A stretch of DNA of 34,506 nucleotides from Chloroflexaceae bacterium (lineage in GTDB: Bacteria > Chloroflexota > Chloroflexia > Chloroflexales > Chloroflexaceae): assembly GCA_012031225.1 (NCBI GenBank), contig JAAUTZ010000036.1:1-34506 (forward strand). The letters run 5' to 3'. Both the position numbers and the translations under genes were made by a program. This document shows positions 1-7,487 of the stretch, one piece after another. Position 1 is the first letter of the stretch. Every line of letters begins with the position of its first letter. The notes below the pieces were generated by a model. It was not told where the DNA came from and ran no database searches. It saw only the letters and a program-made list of their open reading frames with translations.

Positions 1-1760
1 CTAGCAACCCCGCCCCTAGCAGGACTGGCCCAGCTAGCCCGCGCAGCCATGCCCGCGCACTGCGCCAGCCCTGTTGCCAGCCCGCCCCGCAGCACGAGCA
101 ACAGGAGCACTGGCCCAACATACACACCATCGTAGTGGGCCAGTAAGCCGAGTGCCAATGCGCCCGCACACAGGCTCAGGGCGCGCTGCGGGGGCAGCCG
201 GTGATCGTTGGGGGAGGCAGTGGCAAAGAGCCACGCACCCAGCACCGCTACCGCACTCATGAGCAGCACGATGCTCTGATACTGCACGATCCGCGCAAAG
301 CCGATCAAGAAGCCATCGAGGGCGAGGATTAGGGCAACCAGCAGCCCAACGTGCCGAGCCTGTGTCGCCCCGATCAGGGTGTGCCATAGGTGTGTGGCAA
401 GGACGTAGCCTGCAAGCACCACGCCGATGCCCGCCAATGCAAACGGGAGCCGCGCCGCCCATTCGGTGATCTGTCCGGTCAGGATCAGTGGGGCGGCGGG
501 CAAGAGGGCTTCGACGGGGCCCTTGCGGTGCAGCAAAAGTACATCGGGCTGCCCGTGCTGCACCGCCATTGCCAAGAGCATCGCCCGCGCTTCGTCGCCT
601 TGAAACTCGGCATTACCGAGCCAGAGCAGGCGCACACCCGCCGCTAACGCAAGGATTGGCCACAGCGCAGGGGGCAGCGGTGCCGACCCGCCAGCGGGGG
701 GTGGGGCGGCGGTGGCGTGGCGCACCGCTAGCGCGGCACTGAGCAGCAGACAGCTTGCCCAGAGTGCGCCGCGTAGAAGGTCGGGGGCAAGCCGATGCAG
801 CCCCAAGAGCATCACCACTGGCAACGCAAGCCCAGTTGCCAGTGCTACCAGCCAGCGCACGCCTGTATCGGGCACAGCCCGCACGAGCCACAGCCCTAGC
901 AACATGCCCGGCATCAGCACGATAGCCCACGCCAGCGTGCCGCGTAGCTCTGGCGCAAGCGGCAGGAGCAGCAGGAGCGGCGGCAGAAGCAGCCCCGCCG
1001 CTAGCCCTAGTTGCTGGAGGCGCGGGGATTGGGCACGCTGGGCGATTGCCGCCCGTGAACGCCAACCGGCTCGCCCTACCCCCAGTAGGGGCACTGCCAG
1101 CACTGTCGCCCAGAGCAACCCGCCGGCGAGGAGCGGCAGCAGCCATAGGGCGAGCGTGAGGGCGACGGCAAGCGCAAGCACCGCCCCTACCCGCCGCGTC
1201 AGCCACGCTAGCCCAACCAGTGCGCCGTGCATCAACAGCGCAGGAAGCAGCCCGCCCCATGCTAGCCCGGCAGCAGGTGCGGTGATCTGGACCTGCGCGA
1301 GGGGCACCCCCAATACGCGGTTATCTTGCTCGGCGGGGCAGTAGGGGGAAATACGTAGGGTAAGCGGTACGGGCAGCCGGGCAGCCGGTGCGGCAGGCGC
1401 AAGCAGGGTGTAGGTGCGCCAGCCCGCCATTGGTGCAAGCGGGGTGTGCGTGCCATCCGGCAGGTGCAGCGTCAGGTCTGGTGGCGGGCGATCCCCGCTC
1501 AGGCGCAAGCGCACGAGCAGCGGGCGGGGAGTAGGCGGCAAAAGCCAGAGCTGGCTCTGCACGCTACTCCAGCGAAAGGCGATGCCCGTATCGCTCTGTT
1601 CGGGGGCAAAGAAGCCGTGCCACAGGAGGGCGGCGGCGGGACTATCGGCGGATATGGTTGTGGCTGGCCATGGGCGGAGCCATGCCCCTAGCAACGCCAG
1701 TGCCACCAACGCCGCTACCGCAAGCAGGCGTAATCGTTGCCCGCCGAGCGAGGTTCTCAT
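1..1760 (-). CDS. GT-C fold membrane glycosyltransferase (PMT/GT39-like), 3' end cut by window edge
   Basis: The minus frame from ATG at 1760 is open to the window edge, so the C-terminus is missing. The protein starts with a membrane segment (about residues 10-29) and then has a periplasmic-looking beta-rich domain (about 30-165). A run of hydrophobic helices follows. At about 386-391 there is FQGDEA, the acidic loop motif typical of dolichyl-phosphate-mannose or undecaprenyl-linked sugar transferases. A transfer of lipid-linked sugar on the outer face of the membrane is inferred; the acceptor is unknown. From about position 85 towards 1 the frame looks wrong: the neighbouring frame gives a basic loop plus helix (ARAWLRGLAGPVLLGAGLL), which fits a membrane protein better. 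A 1-nt indel in the G-rich stretch at 81-88 would explain this. The next gene upstream on the same strand lies about 115 bp away. Confidence 0.7.
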   Translation of the reverse strand, partial: MRTSLGGQRLRLLAVAALVALALLGAWLRPWPATTISADSPAAALLWHGFFAPEQSDTGIAFRWSSVQSQLWLLPPTPRPLLVRLRLSGDRPPPDLTLHLPDGTHTPLAPMAGWRTYTLLAPAAPAARLPVPLTLRISPYCPAEQDNRVLGVPLAQVQITAPAAGLAWGGLLPALLMHGALVGLAWLTRRVGAVLALAVALTLALWLLPLLAGGLLWATVLAVPLLGVGRAGWRSRAAIAQRAQSPRLQQLGLAAGLLLPPLLLLLPLAPELRGTLAWAIVLMPGMLLGLWLVRAVPDTGVRWLVALATGLALPVVMLLGLHRLAPDLLRGALWASCLLLSAALAVRHATAAPPPAGGSAPLPPALWPILALAAGVRLLWLGNAEFQGDEARAMLLAMAVQHGQPDVLLLHRKGPVEALLPAAPLILTGQITEWAARLPFALAGIGVVLAGYVLATHLWHTLIGATQARHVGLLVALILALDGFLIGFARIVQYQSIVLLMSAVAVLGAWLFATASPNDHRLPPQRALSLCAGALALGLLAHYDGVYVGPVLLLLVLRGGLATGLAQCAGMAARASWASPARGGVA

Positions 1761-1875
1761 AGTGCCTGCGCCTCACGCTGATCGCCCACGAACCAGTTTC
1801 GCGCATCGTTGCTAGGCCATACCCAAGCATGGCCATCAGCGCATCTTGTGTGCGGACCCATGTTCGCCGCAGTGA

Positions 1876-3282
1876 TTATCCCGCTAGCACCTCATCCGCG
1901 GCCCGTTCGCCGGAGATAAACGCCCCGTGAACCGTCGCAGAATAGGTTGCGAAGGTTGCCTCGCCCGCGAAGAACAGCCGCCCGGCAACCGGTTGGGCGA
2001 GGGCTTGATGATCGCGGGGGTGTGCGCCGGGCGGGATGTGTGAATAGGAGCCGCGTGCAAACGGATCGGATGACCAGCGCGTATACAGCGCGGCTTCCGG
2101 CTCTGGCATGCGCGGGTAGGCTTGGCGGAGCGGTGCGGTCAAGGTTGCTACCACCTGCTCAAGCGGCTGCTGTTCGAGCTGGCGGGCATATGCCCCCGCC
2201 ACCAAGCCGGTCAGGGCGGGGCGAGCCGGCTGCTGGGGAATCCACCATTCGACAATCTGGGCTGGCTGATCGTGCAGGTGGCTGATCAGGTGCAGCTCAG
2301 CATCCCAGAAGCGGTGCGGAAAGACGAGCGCGAGCTTGTTCAGGGTACCCATGGCAAGGCGTTGCTGGGCTTGTAGGCGGGCAGCTGGGAGCGGCGGCTC
2401 GAAGGTGACGCTGCCCGCCTGCAACACGCCGAGCGGCAGCGTCACAACCACCCGTTCGGCGCGGTAGCTCTGCCCCGCCTGCGTGCCCACCGTTACGCCC
2501 TGTGCATCGTAGCTGATCTGGTTGACCACCTGTCCATAACGAATATCTAGCCCTTGCGCCAAGCCCTGCACAATCCCGCCGTAGCCTTGCGGGAAGGTAT
2601 GCTCTGCGCCCCCAAACCCTTCCTCATTATCGAACCATGCTAGCGACAGTTCATCGCGGCCTGCTGCCATCGAGATTTCGATAGTGTAGCTGATGTACCA
2701 ATTCAGCAGGCGCGTATCCTCGGCATTGAGCCGGTAGCGCCGCAGCAGACGCTCAATCCCCTCGCGCAATACGGCATCATCTTCGGCTTGCTCCTGCAAC
2801 GCGGCGAGGTCATCATCAAACTGCTCGCCCAGCTGCCATAGGCGTTGGTATTGCTTGTTGCCCAGTTCGCGCCCATCCAAGCCATAAACCACCGTAGCAT
2901 CATCATCCGTAGCAACCGTGTTCAGTCCGTAGGCTTTTACGAGTGCGGTAATTGGATTCTGCTCAACCCCATGGATCCACGACGCGCCGAGATCAAATGG
3001 TGTGCCGAATGAGGTATCAGTCCACACTCGCCCACCGGCGCGTTCGCGGGCTTCGAGCAACTGCACGGGCACGCCCGCCGCCTGTAGCTTGCGCCCGGCA
3101 GCCAAGCCTGCGATCCCGGCCCCGATAATCAGCACGCTTGCCTGTGTCACTGCACTATCGTCCTGCGGCGTGTTAAGCGGCGCACACGCGAGGAGGCTGG
3201 CAACCATGCTCAGCCATAGAAATTGGCGACGCGAAAGCTGCAACTGCGTTACGGTTGCGGGCGCTATGTTGGGGAGCTTCAT
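1876..3282 (-). CDS. Exported FAD-dependent amine oxidase (monoamine/polyamine oxidase family)
   Basis: 468 residues, the normal size for flavin amine oxidases. The N-terminus has a twin arginine (SRRQFL, R18-R19), a hydrophobic stretch and LLAC with Cys33. It therefore looks like a Tat-exported lipoprotein, with FAD bound before export. The Rossmann motif GAGIAGL (54-60) is followed by EARERAGGR, and GASWIHG is the usual third family motif. LNK with Lys316 matches the conserved active-site lysine. FAGEATFATYSATVHGAF near the C-terminus is the FAD-binding signature. Family members oxidise amines to aldehydes with release of H2O2. The substrate cannot be read from sequence. The gene stands alone with about 115 bp to the downstream glycosyltransferase and about 190 bp to the upstream gene. 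Confidence 0.9.
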   Translation of the reverse strand: MKLPNIAPATVTQLQLSRRQFLWLSMVASLLACAPLNTPQDDSAVTQASVLIIGAGIAGLAAGRKLQAAGVPVQLLEARERAGGRVWTDTSFGTPFDLGASWIHGVEQNPITALVKAYGLNTVATDDDATVVYGLDGRELGNKQYQRLWQLGEQFDDDLAALQEQAEDDAVLREGIERLLRRYRLNAEDTRLLNWYISYTIEISMAAGRDELSLAWFDNEEGFGGAEHTFPQGYGGIVQGLAQGLDIRYGQVVNQISYDAQGVTVGTQAGQSYRAERVVVTLPLGVLQAGSVTFEPPLPAARLQAQQRLAMGTLNKLALVFPHRFWDAELHLISHLHDQPAQIVEWWIPQQPARPALTGLVAGAYARQLEQQPLEQVVATLTAPLRQAYPRMPEPEAALYTRWSSDPFARGSYSHIPPGAHPRDHQALAQPVAGRLFFAGEATFATYSATVHGAFISGERAADEVLAG

Positions 3283-3325
3283 CTTGATCCTATACGATTT
3301 ATTGGCGTAATTTTCATCACACCTT

Positions 3326-3331
3326 ATTATA
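3326..3331 (-). promoter_or_regulatory. -10 element TATAAT upstream of the amine oxidase gene
   Basis: On the minus strand a perfect TATAAT lies about 45 bp before the ATG at 3282. No good -35 is visible 17 bp upstream, so this is a tentative promoter. Confidence 0.35.
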
Positions 3332-3407
3332 CACCGGACGAGCGGTGCTTACCATGCGTACACATGTCACGGTATGCTCGGATGCGCGTAAGATTGTACC
3401 CCGTAGC

Positions 3408-3460
3408 AGGTGTCAGGTGTCCGAAAACACATCCCACGCAGAACCTGACACCTGACACCT
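3408..3460. repeat. 14-bp perfect inverted repeat with an internal 7-bp direct repeat
   Basis: Left arm AGGTGTCAGGTGTC (3408-3421) and right arm GACACCTGACACCT (3447-3460) are perfect complements around a 25-nt loop. Each arm is itself two copies of AGGTGTC or its complement. It begins 16 nt past the stop of the secreted-protein gene on the minus strand, so it could end that transcript. No T-run follows, however. A dispersed genomic repeat or a protein-binding site is equally possible. Confidence 0.6.
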
Positions 3461-3475
3461 TGCACCCGCCACTGG

Positions 3476-4903
3476 CTACGGAGCAGCTTGGGTGGTACTC
3501 ATCCATACGTCGTCGCGCCATTCCTGCTCATTGCCTGCGTGGTCTCGCGCCCGCACCCGGAAGCCAAAGTGTCGCCCCTCATCTGGCCCAAACCAATTCG
3601 AGGTACGATCTGTTGCCCGCATCCATGTGCGCCACAATCCGTCCGGCTCTTGCCGCACCTGTACATCGTAGCTGGCAACGCCGCTCAAGTCATCCTCGCC
3701 CACCCACTGCACGCGGTAGCCGTTGCGTTCGCGGCTGATGCTGGTGATCTGGGCTTGCGGCGCAGTAGTGTCTAGCACGGGGACCCACGCCAGCGCATCG
3801 AAACGCACCGCGAAGCCATCATCACCAGCGTGCGCGGTGAGCTTGACACTGGCTTCGCCCACACGCCCAAAGCTATACGTACCGAGGGGAACCCACCCCC
3901 CCGCGAATGCCTGCTGATCTGCGGTGATCTGGGCCACGCCCGCATCATGCACGATGGTGTAGCGCGCATTGCCTGTCGCAGATAGCTCGCCGCAGGGCGG
4001 GATGTAGGCTTGCAGCGCATACAGTCCGGCTGGCGCAGGCAGGGTCCACAGCCCCACCGTGCTAGCGGCGCGGGCGGCATCCGTCGCGGAAGGAACCCAC
4101 AGGTGGGCCCCATTCACGCCGCACACGGCATCGCGCCAACCATCCCCGCTGCGCTGAAAGCCACGCTCGCCATTATCCACCGTGATCGCCCCATCAGGAA
4201 TGACCGGGCTATCCAGCGGGATGGGTGTAGCGGTTGGGGGCGGGGGCGGGATGTCCGGCGGAGGCGGGATGTCCGGCGTTGCCGTCGGTGCGGCAGTCGG
4301 TGCAGGCTGATCTGCCGGAACAGGCCCACGCTCGTTCACTGCCGCCGCAGGGCCCGGATCGGCTCCGAGCCACAGAAACGACACCGTAACCCAATCATTA
4401 TCCGCCATACCGAGATCATCCCAAAACGCGCCATCGGCAATGTCAATCCCATTCGGCAAGCCGACCACGCGCCCAAACTCATCGCGCCCGCCATTGTGCC
4501 CGTAGTAGAAGGCGGCTTCGGCTTGGGGCATCCCCACCGGCAGATCGGGATAATCACCCCGATTGTACTGCCAATAGGCATCATTTGTATTCCATGGACC
4601 TACGTCCCACACTGGCAGCACCACCGAACGCCCATTGTACGTCACCCGTACCTGATACTCCGCGCCACCGCGACTGGATAGCACCGTCCACGAAGGCAGG
4701 GCCACAAACCGATCACGGGGCTGGATGATATGCCCATTGGCGGTGCGGTAGCCAACTAAGCCTTCACGGGTGGCAAACACACGATAGGTTGGGGCAAGGG
4801 GCTGTTGGGCAGAGCTATTGGGGGGCGCAGGGAGCAACAGACTGAGCAGGAGCAGCAGCAGCACGGAACCTGCCAGTAACCACTGAGATGCAGCGAATTT
4901 CAA
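3476..4903 (-). CDS. Secreted protein with double-psi beta-barrel-like, golvesin/Xly-like and Fn3-like domains
   Basis: I chose the TTG at 4903: AGGAGG lies 7 nt upstream and translation then begins directly with a signal peptide (KFAASQWLLAGSVLLLLLLS). The ATG at 4957 would put 18 unlikely residues in front. The result is 475 residues. After the signal comes a domain resembling RlpA-type double-psi beta-barrels: VWDVGPWN, then GIDIADGAFWDDLG and a closing V-rich strand. A proline/threonine linker follows (PPPPDIPPPPPTATP). Next is a golvesin/Xly carbohydrate-binding-like domain with GGWVPLGTYSFG and VRFDALAWVP. The C-terminus is a fibronectin-III-like domain (DLSGVASYDVQVR, FRVRARDHAGN). A role on the cell surface, binding or remodelling polysaccharide or peptidoglycan, is inferred. 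No catalytic residues can be assigned. Confidence 0.8.
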   Translation of the reverse strand: MKFAASQWLLAGSVLLLLLLSLLLPAPPNSSAQQPLAPTYRVFATREGLVGYRTANGHIIQPRDRFVALPSWTVLSSRGGAEYQVRVTYNGRSVVLPVWDVGPWNTNDAYWQYNRGDYPDLPVGMPQAEAAFYYGHNGGRDEFGRVVGLPNGIDIADGAFWDDLGMADNDWVTVSFLWLGADPGPAAAVNERGPVPADQPAPTAAPTATPDIPPPPDIPPPPPTATPIPLDSPVIPDGAITVDNGERGFQRSGDGWRDAVCGVNGAHLWVPSATDAARAASTVGLWTLPAPAGLYALQAYIPPCGELSATGNARYTIVHDAGVAQITADQQAFAGGWVPLGTYSFGRVGEASVKLTAHAGDDGFAVRFDALAWVPVLDTTAPQAQITSISRERNGYRVQWVGEDDLSGVASYDVQVRQEPDGLWRTWMRATDRTSNWFGPDEGRHFGFRVRARDHAGNEQEWRDDVWMSTTQAAP

Positions 4904-5031
4904 ATAACGACCTCCTCTGTTCGGCATCCTTTCTAATGGAAAAATCGCATCAAGCAAAATAGACCTGCGTTATTGTACCACAGCTTGTTACAGGGCACGT
5001 ACAAATGGGCACGCATCGCTTGGCAAAAGGA

Positions 5032-5056
5032 AACGGCAGCACTGGGTGCTGCCGTT
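5032..5056 (-). terminator. Intrinsic terminator downstream of ssb
   Basis: A perfect 11-bp stem, AACGGCAGCAC against GTGCTGCCGTT, closes a 3-nt loop about 40 nt past the ssb stop on the minus strand. It is followed by TTTCCTTTTG. The T-run is interrupted, but the stem is strong. Confidence 0.75.
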
Positions 5057-5095
5057 CGGAGCTGCGGATGATGCGCCGCAACGTGCGGTGTATGC

Positions 5096-5635
5096 CTAGA
5101 AGGGAATGTCTTCCTCAGTCATATCCTGCTCGATGGGCTGCGGTTGGTTGCGCCGTGCGGGGGTGTCTTTGCTGCTGGGCTGGCGAGCGGGCGGAGCCGC
5201 TTGGCGGGCTTGGCGCGGGGCGGCGGCGGGTTCATCCTCATAGCCGTCTGCCTCATCAGGACCACCACTGCGGTAGCCACCGCTGCCGCCGCCGGTATCA
5301 CCCTTTGAACTGAGCAAGATCAGGTCATTCGCCACCACGTCAATTGAGGTGCGCTCGATCCCGTCTCGATCTGTATACTTGCGCGACTTGACTCGCCCCT
5401 CGATATATACTTGGCTACCCTTCGTGAGATACTCATTGGCAATCTCGGCAAGGCGATCCCAAGCATCAATCCGAAACCATTCGGTATCGTCGCGTTCGTT
5501 GCCGTCGCGGTCAGTCCACTTGCCGCCAGTCGCAAGGCTGAAGTTGGTAACGGCTTTGCCCTGCGCGGTGTAGCGCATCTCTGGATCGCGTCCGAGTCGT
5601 CCAATCAGTTGAATTCGATTTAGTCCGCGTGACAT
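5096..5635 (-). CDS. ssb: Single-stranded DNA-binding protein
   Basis: 179 residues from the ATG at 5635 (MSRGLNRIQLIGRLGRDPE). Longer in-frame starts exist but lie inside the promoter. The OB fold covers about residues 5-110: GRLGRDPEMRYT, TEWFRIDAWDRLAEI, then QVYIEGRVKSRKY. A flexible Gly/Ser/Pro/Gln-rich linker leads to the acidic tip EEDIPF. That tip is the conserved docking site for replication and repair partners such as primase, RecO, RecQ and exonuclease I. It binds ssDNA as a tetramer in the family. The gene is single and is not next to rpsF/rpsR, which often flank ssb elsewhere. It has its own strong promoter and terminator. Confidence 0.96.
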   Translation of the reverse strand: MSRGLNRIQLIGRLGRDPEMRYTAQGKAVTNFSLATGGKWTDRDGNERDDTEWFRIDAWDRLAEIANEYLTKGSQVYIEGRVKSRKYTDRDGIERTSIDVVANDLILLSSKGDTGGGSGGYRSGGPDEADGYEDEPAAAPRQARQAAPPARQPSSKDTPARRNQPQPIEQDMTEEDIPF

Positions 5636-5701
5636 TGGCTGTGCCCTTTCGTTTGTGTATGGGGTTAGATTTTCTCGTGAGCCTACGCCTACGATGCGTC
5701 T

Positions 5702-5730
5702 ATTATATAGGACATTTGTTTGCTCGTCAA
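5702..5730 (-). promoter_or_regulatory. Strong sigma-70-type promoter for ssb
   Basis: On the minus strand TTGACG (5730-5725), a 17-bp spacer and TATAAT (5707-5702) are seen. The predicted leader to the ATG at 5635 is about 60 nt. Confidence 0.85.
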
Positions 5731-5815
5731 GAGCCAATTTTAGTGATTAGGAACGGAATCAGCAAGGCGCGACCTGCACCGCGCAGAGCCGCGCCCCAGC
5801 CAGCACGCAGGGTGC

Positions 5816-7054
5816 TTAGGCTTCCACTTCCACAGCAACTGGCTCGGCTAGCTCGGCTGGCTCAGCGGCTAGCGCAGCCGGTTCATCCGGCTCATCCGGC
5901 TCACTCTCAGCCGGAGCCGCCTGCGCGTCTTCCCCGACGCGGCGCAACGACAAGCCCATGCGCTGGCGTTGGCGGTCAAGGCTGATCACGCGGGCGGTCA
6001 CAGTCTGGCCCGGCTGCAACACATCACGCGGCTGCACCTGCGGGTCGGCATCCAGTTCGCTGGCGTGGATCAGGCCCTCGACGGCTTCTTCCACCTGCAC
6101 AAACGCCCCAAACGGGGTCACATTGGTAACAGGACCTGAAACCAGTTGCCCCAAGCTATAGCGTTGGTCAATCGTTTCCCACGGGTTCTCTTGCAGGCGG
6201 CGCAAGCTCAAGCCGATGCGCTCGCGGTCCCGGTCAATCTCAACCACGACGACCTTGACTTCTAGGCCAATCGAGAGGACTTCACGCGGATGATTGACGC
6301 GCTGCCACGATAGCTCGCTGATGTGGGCTAGCCCATCGGCTCCGCCCAGATCAATGAATGCGCCAAAGTTGGTCAGTTGGCTCACCCGCCCGGTAAGAAC
6401 ATCGCCCGCTTGCAGCTCGGTGAGCAGGCGGTGCTTCTGAGCTTTGCGCCACTCTTGGGTTGCGCTACGCTCGGAAAAGACCAAGCGATTGCGTTCGCGG
6501 TCTACCTCGATCACCTTCAAGGGAATCTCTTGATTGACCATACGCTGGAGCGCTTGCTGGCGTTCGTCGGCGGCGGTGCGCCCGTGCAATTGGGCCACCT
6601 GCGATGCGGGCACAAAGCCCCGAATCCGATTGTACTGCACGAGCAAGCCGCCCTTGTTGAAGCCGATCACCTTACAGCGCACAATTTCGCTTTCGTGCTG
6701 CAAGCGGCGGGCCTCTTCCCAATCGCGGGCTACCTGCACCATCGTCAGCGAGAGGATCAAATCCCCGTCGCGGCTTTCTGGATCTTGCACATACACCTGA
6801 ATCACATCACCAACCCGCAGCCCACTGATGTACTCATCGCCCATTTGGCGGGCATCGCCCCATGGGATAAGACCTTCGCGCTTTGTGCCAATCGAGACCA
6901 ACACGCCCGTATTGTCCTCGATCTGCATAATCATGCCATCCCGCAATTCGCCGCGTTGCGGGCGTGCATAATCGTACTCATCGAGCAACAATGACCAATC
7001 TTGATCCATTTCATCCAATGCTTCATGTGCGCTCTGGTCTGGTTGAATCACCAT
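5816..7054 (-). CDS. rpsA: S1 RNA-binding domain protein (ribosomal protein S1-like), four S1 domains
   Basis: 412 residues; AGGAGG lies 10 nt before the ATG at 7054. Four S1 (OB-fold) repeats are visible at about residues 35-103, 122-193, 216-285 and 301-371. The last two have the classic pattern (TNFGAFIDLGGADGLAHISELS and TPFGAFVQVEEAVEGLIHASEL). The C-terminal 30 residues are an acidic Glu/Ala/Pro tail. Proteins of this build act as ribosomal protein S1, binding mRNA leaders on the 30S subunit. Four domains is the short form seen outside Proteobacteria, where E. coli has six. The gene is monocistronic here, divergent from a MerR-like regulator, and preceded by an unusual roughly 295-nt leader containing an intrinsic terminator. 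Confidence 0.9.
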   Translation of the reverse strand: MVIQPDQSAHEALDEMDQDWSLLLDEYDYARPQRGELRDGMIMQIEDNTGVLVSIGTKREGLIPWGDARQMGDEYISGLRVGDVIQVYVQDPESRDGDLILSLTMVQVARDWEEARRLQHESEIVRCKVIGFNKGGLLVQYNRIRGFVPASQVAQLHGRTAADERQQALQRMVNQEIPLKVIEVDRERNRLVFSERSATQEWRKAQKHRLLTELQAGDVLTGRVSQLTNFGAFIDLGGADGLAHISELSWQRVNHPREVLSIGLEVKVVVVEIDRDRERIGLSLRRLQENPWETIDQRYSLGQLVSGPVTNVTPFGAFVQVEEAVEGLIHASELDADPQVQPRDVLQPGQTVTARVISLDRQRQRMGLSLRRVGEDAQAAPAESEPDEPDEPAALAAEPAELAEPVAVEVEA

Positions 7055-7349
7055 GTAAATAAAACCTCCTAGTAAAAATGTTGTGTATGAGCTATGCCTA
7101 TGCGCGGGTCACGTTTTGCCGTCAATTTCCCCTCTTGCTCATTTGCAACAAAAAACGCTATCGCCTACCCGTGATAGCGCAGACACCTTCTCTATTGGTC
7201 TGTCTTGCTCAGAGCCTTCGGGTTACGTCTCCTCCAAAGCATGCAGGCAACATGCCGTACATTCATATGCGCAATGTACAAACCCTGCCGATCTGTGGCG
7301 CATGGGCCTGAATCCGAAGCCTGACCGTTACAAGGCATGAAACTCATCT
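7055..7349 (-). promoter_or_regulatory. Structured 5' leader of the S1 gene, candidate attenuator
   Basis: About 295 nt separate the mapped promoter (TTGACA-17-TATACT, start near 7349) from the S1 ATG, with no gene in between. In transcript order it holds a 7-bp hairpin (arms 7273-7279 and 7257-7263, loop 9), further short stems, the terminator hairpin at 7156-7179 with its U-run, and then about 95 nt down to the AGGAGG site. The 9-mer TGAGCAAGA occurs on both sides of the terminator. The order promoter, hairpins, terminator, start codon is that of a transcription-attenuation leader. I do not recognise a known riboswitch class in it. Confidence 0.6.
7150..7179 (-). terminator. Intrinsic terminator inside the S1 leader
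   Basis: On the minus strand CGCTATC (7179-7173), a 10-nt loop and GATAGCG (7162-7156) form a perfect 7-bp stem. Six Ts follow (7155-7150). No gene ends upstream on this strand, so the signal lies within the leader of the S1 gene. Confidence 0.75.
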
Positions 7350-7355
7350 CAGGGG

Positions 7356-7384
7356 AGTATAGCGCAGGGAAGCCGGATTGTCAA
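7356..7384 (-). promoter_or_regulatory. Strong promoter for the S1 gene
   Basis: Minus-strand TTGACA (7384-7379), exactly 17 bp, then TATACT (7361-7356). It is back-to-back with the promoter of the regulator gene, and the two -35 boxes are about 21 bp apart. Confidence 0.85.
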
Positions 7385-7405
7385 CCATTCCGCATGCAAA
7401 GCAGT

Positions 7406-7434
7406 TTGACAGGCAGCATTGCACACCCTATAAT
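7406..7434 (+). promoter_or_regulatory. Consensus sigma-70 promoter for the MerR/RsbRD-like gene
   Basis: TTGACA (7406-7411), 17-bp spacer, TATAAT (7429-7434): a full consensus match. Such a strong promoter on a regulator gene suggests it is normally held down by a repressor. Confidence 0.9.
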
Positions 7435-7444
7435 CAAGAGTATC

Positions 7445-7465
7445 TGGGTAGCCGCAGGCTACCCA
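7445..7465 (+). promoter_or_regulatory. 9-bp palindrome at the transcription start, probable operator or leader hairpin
   Basis: TGGGTAGCC, a 3-nt spacer (GCA) and GGCTACCCA form a perfect inverted repeat beginning 11 nt after the -10 box. It therefore spans about +4 to +25. The position suits a repressor site, perhaps for autoregulation by the downstream HTH protein. Confidence 0.6.
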
Positions 7466-7487
7466 CGCACCAGCGTAGGAACTGCCT

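Noticed and set aside
613-1260. Long Ala/Arg-rich open frame on the minus strand
   Set aside because: It is a shadow of the glycosyltransferase gene; the neighbouring frame gives membrane helices and the FQGDEA motif.
7200-7260. Possible glycine riboswitch fragment (CCGAAGG followed by GCAAG) in the S1 leader
   Set aside because: The rest of the glycine aptamer (CTCTCAGG and paired arms) is missing, and the gene is not in glycine metabolism.
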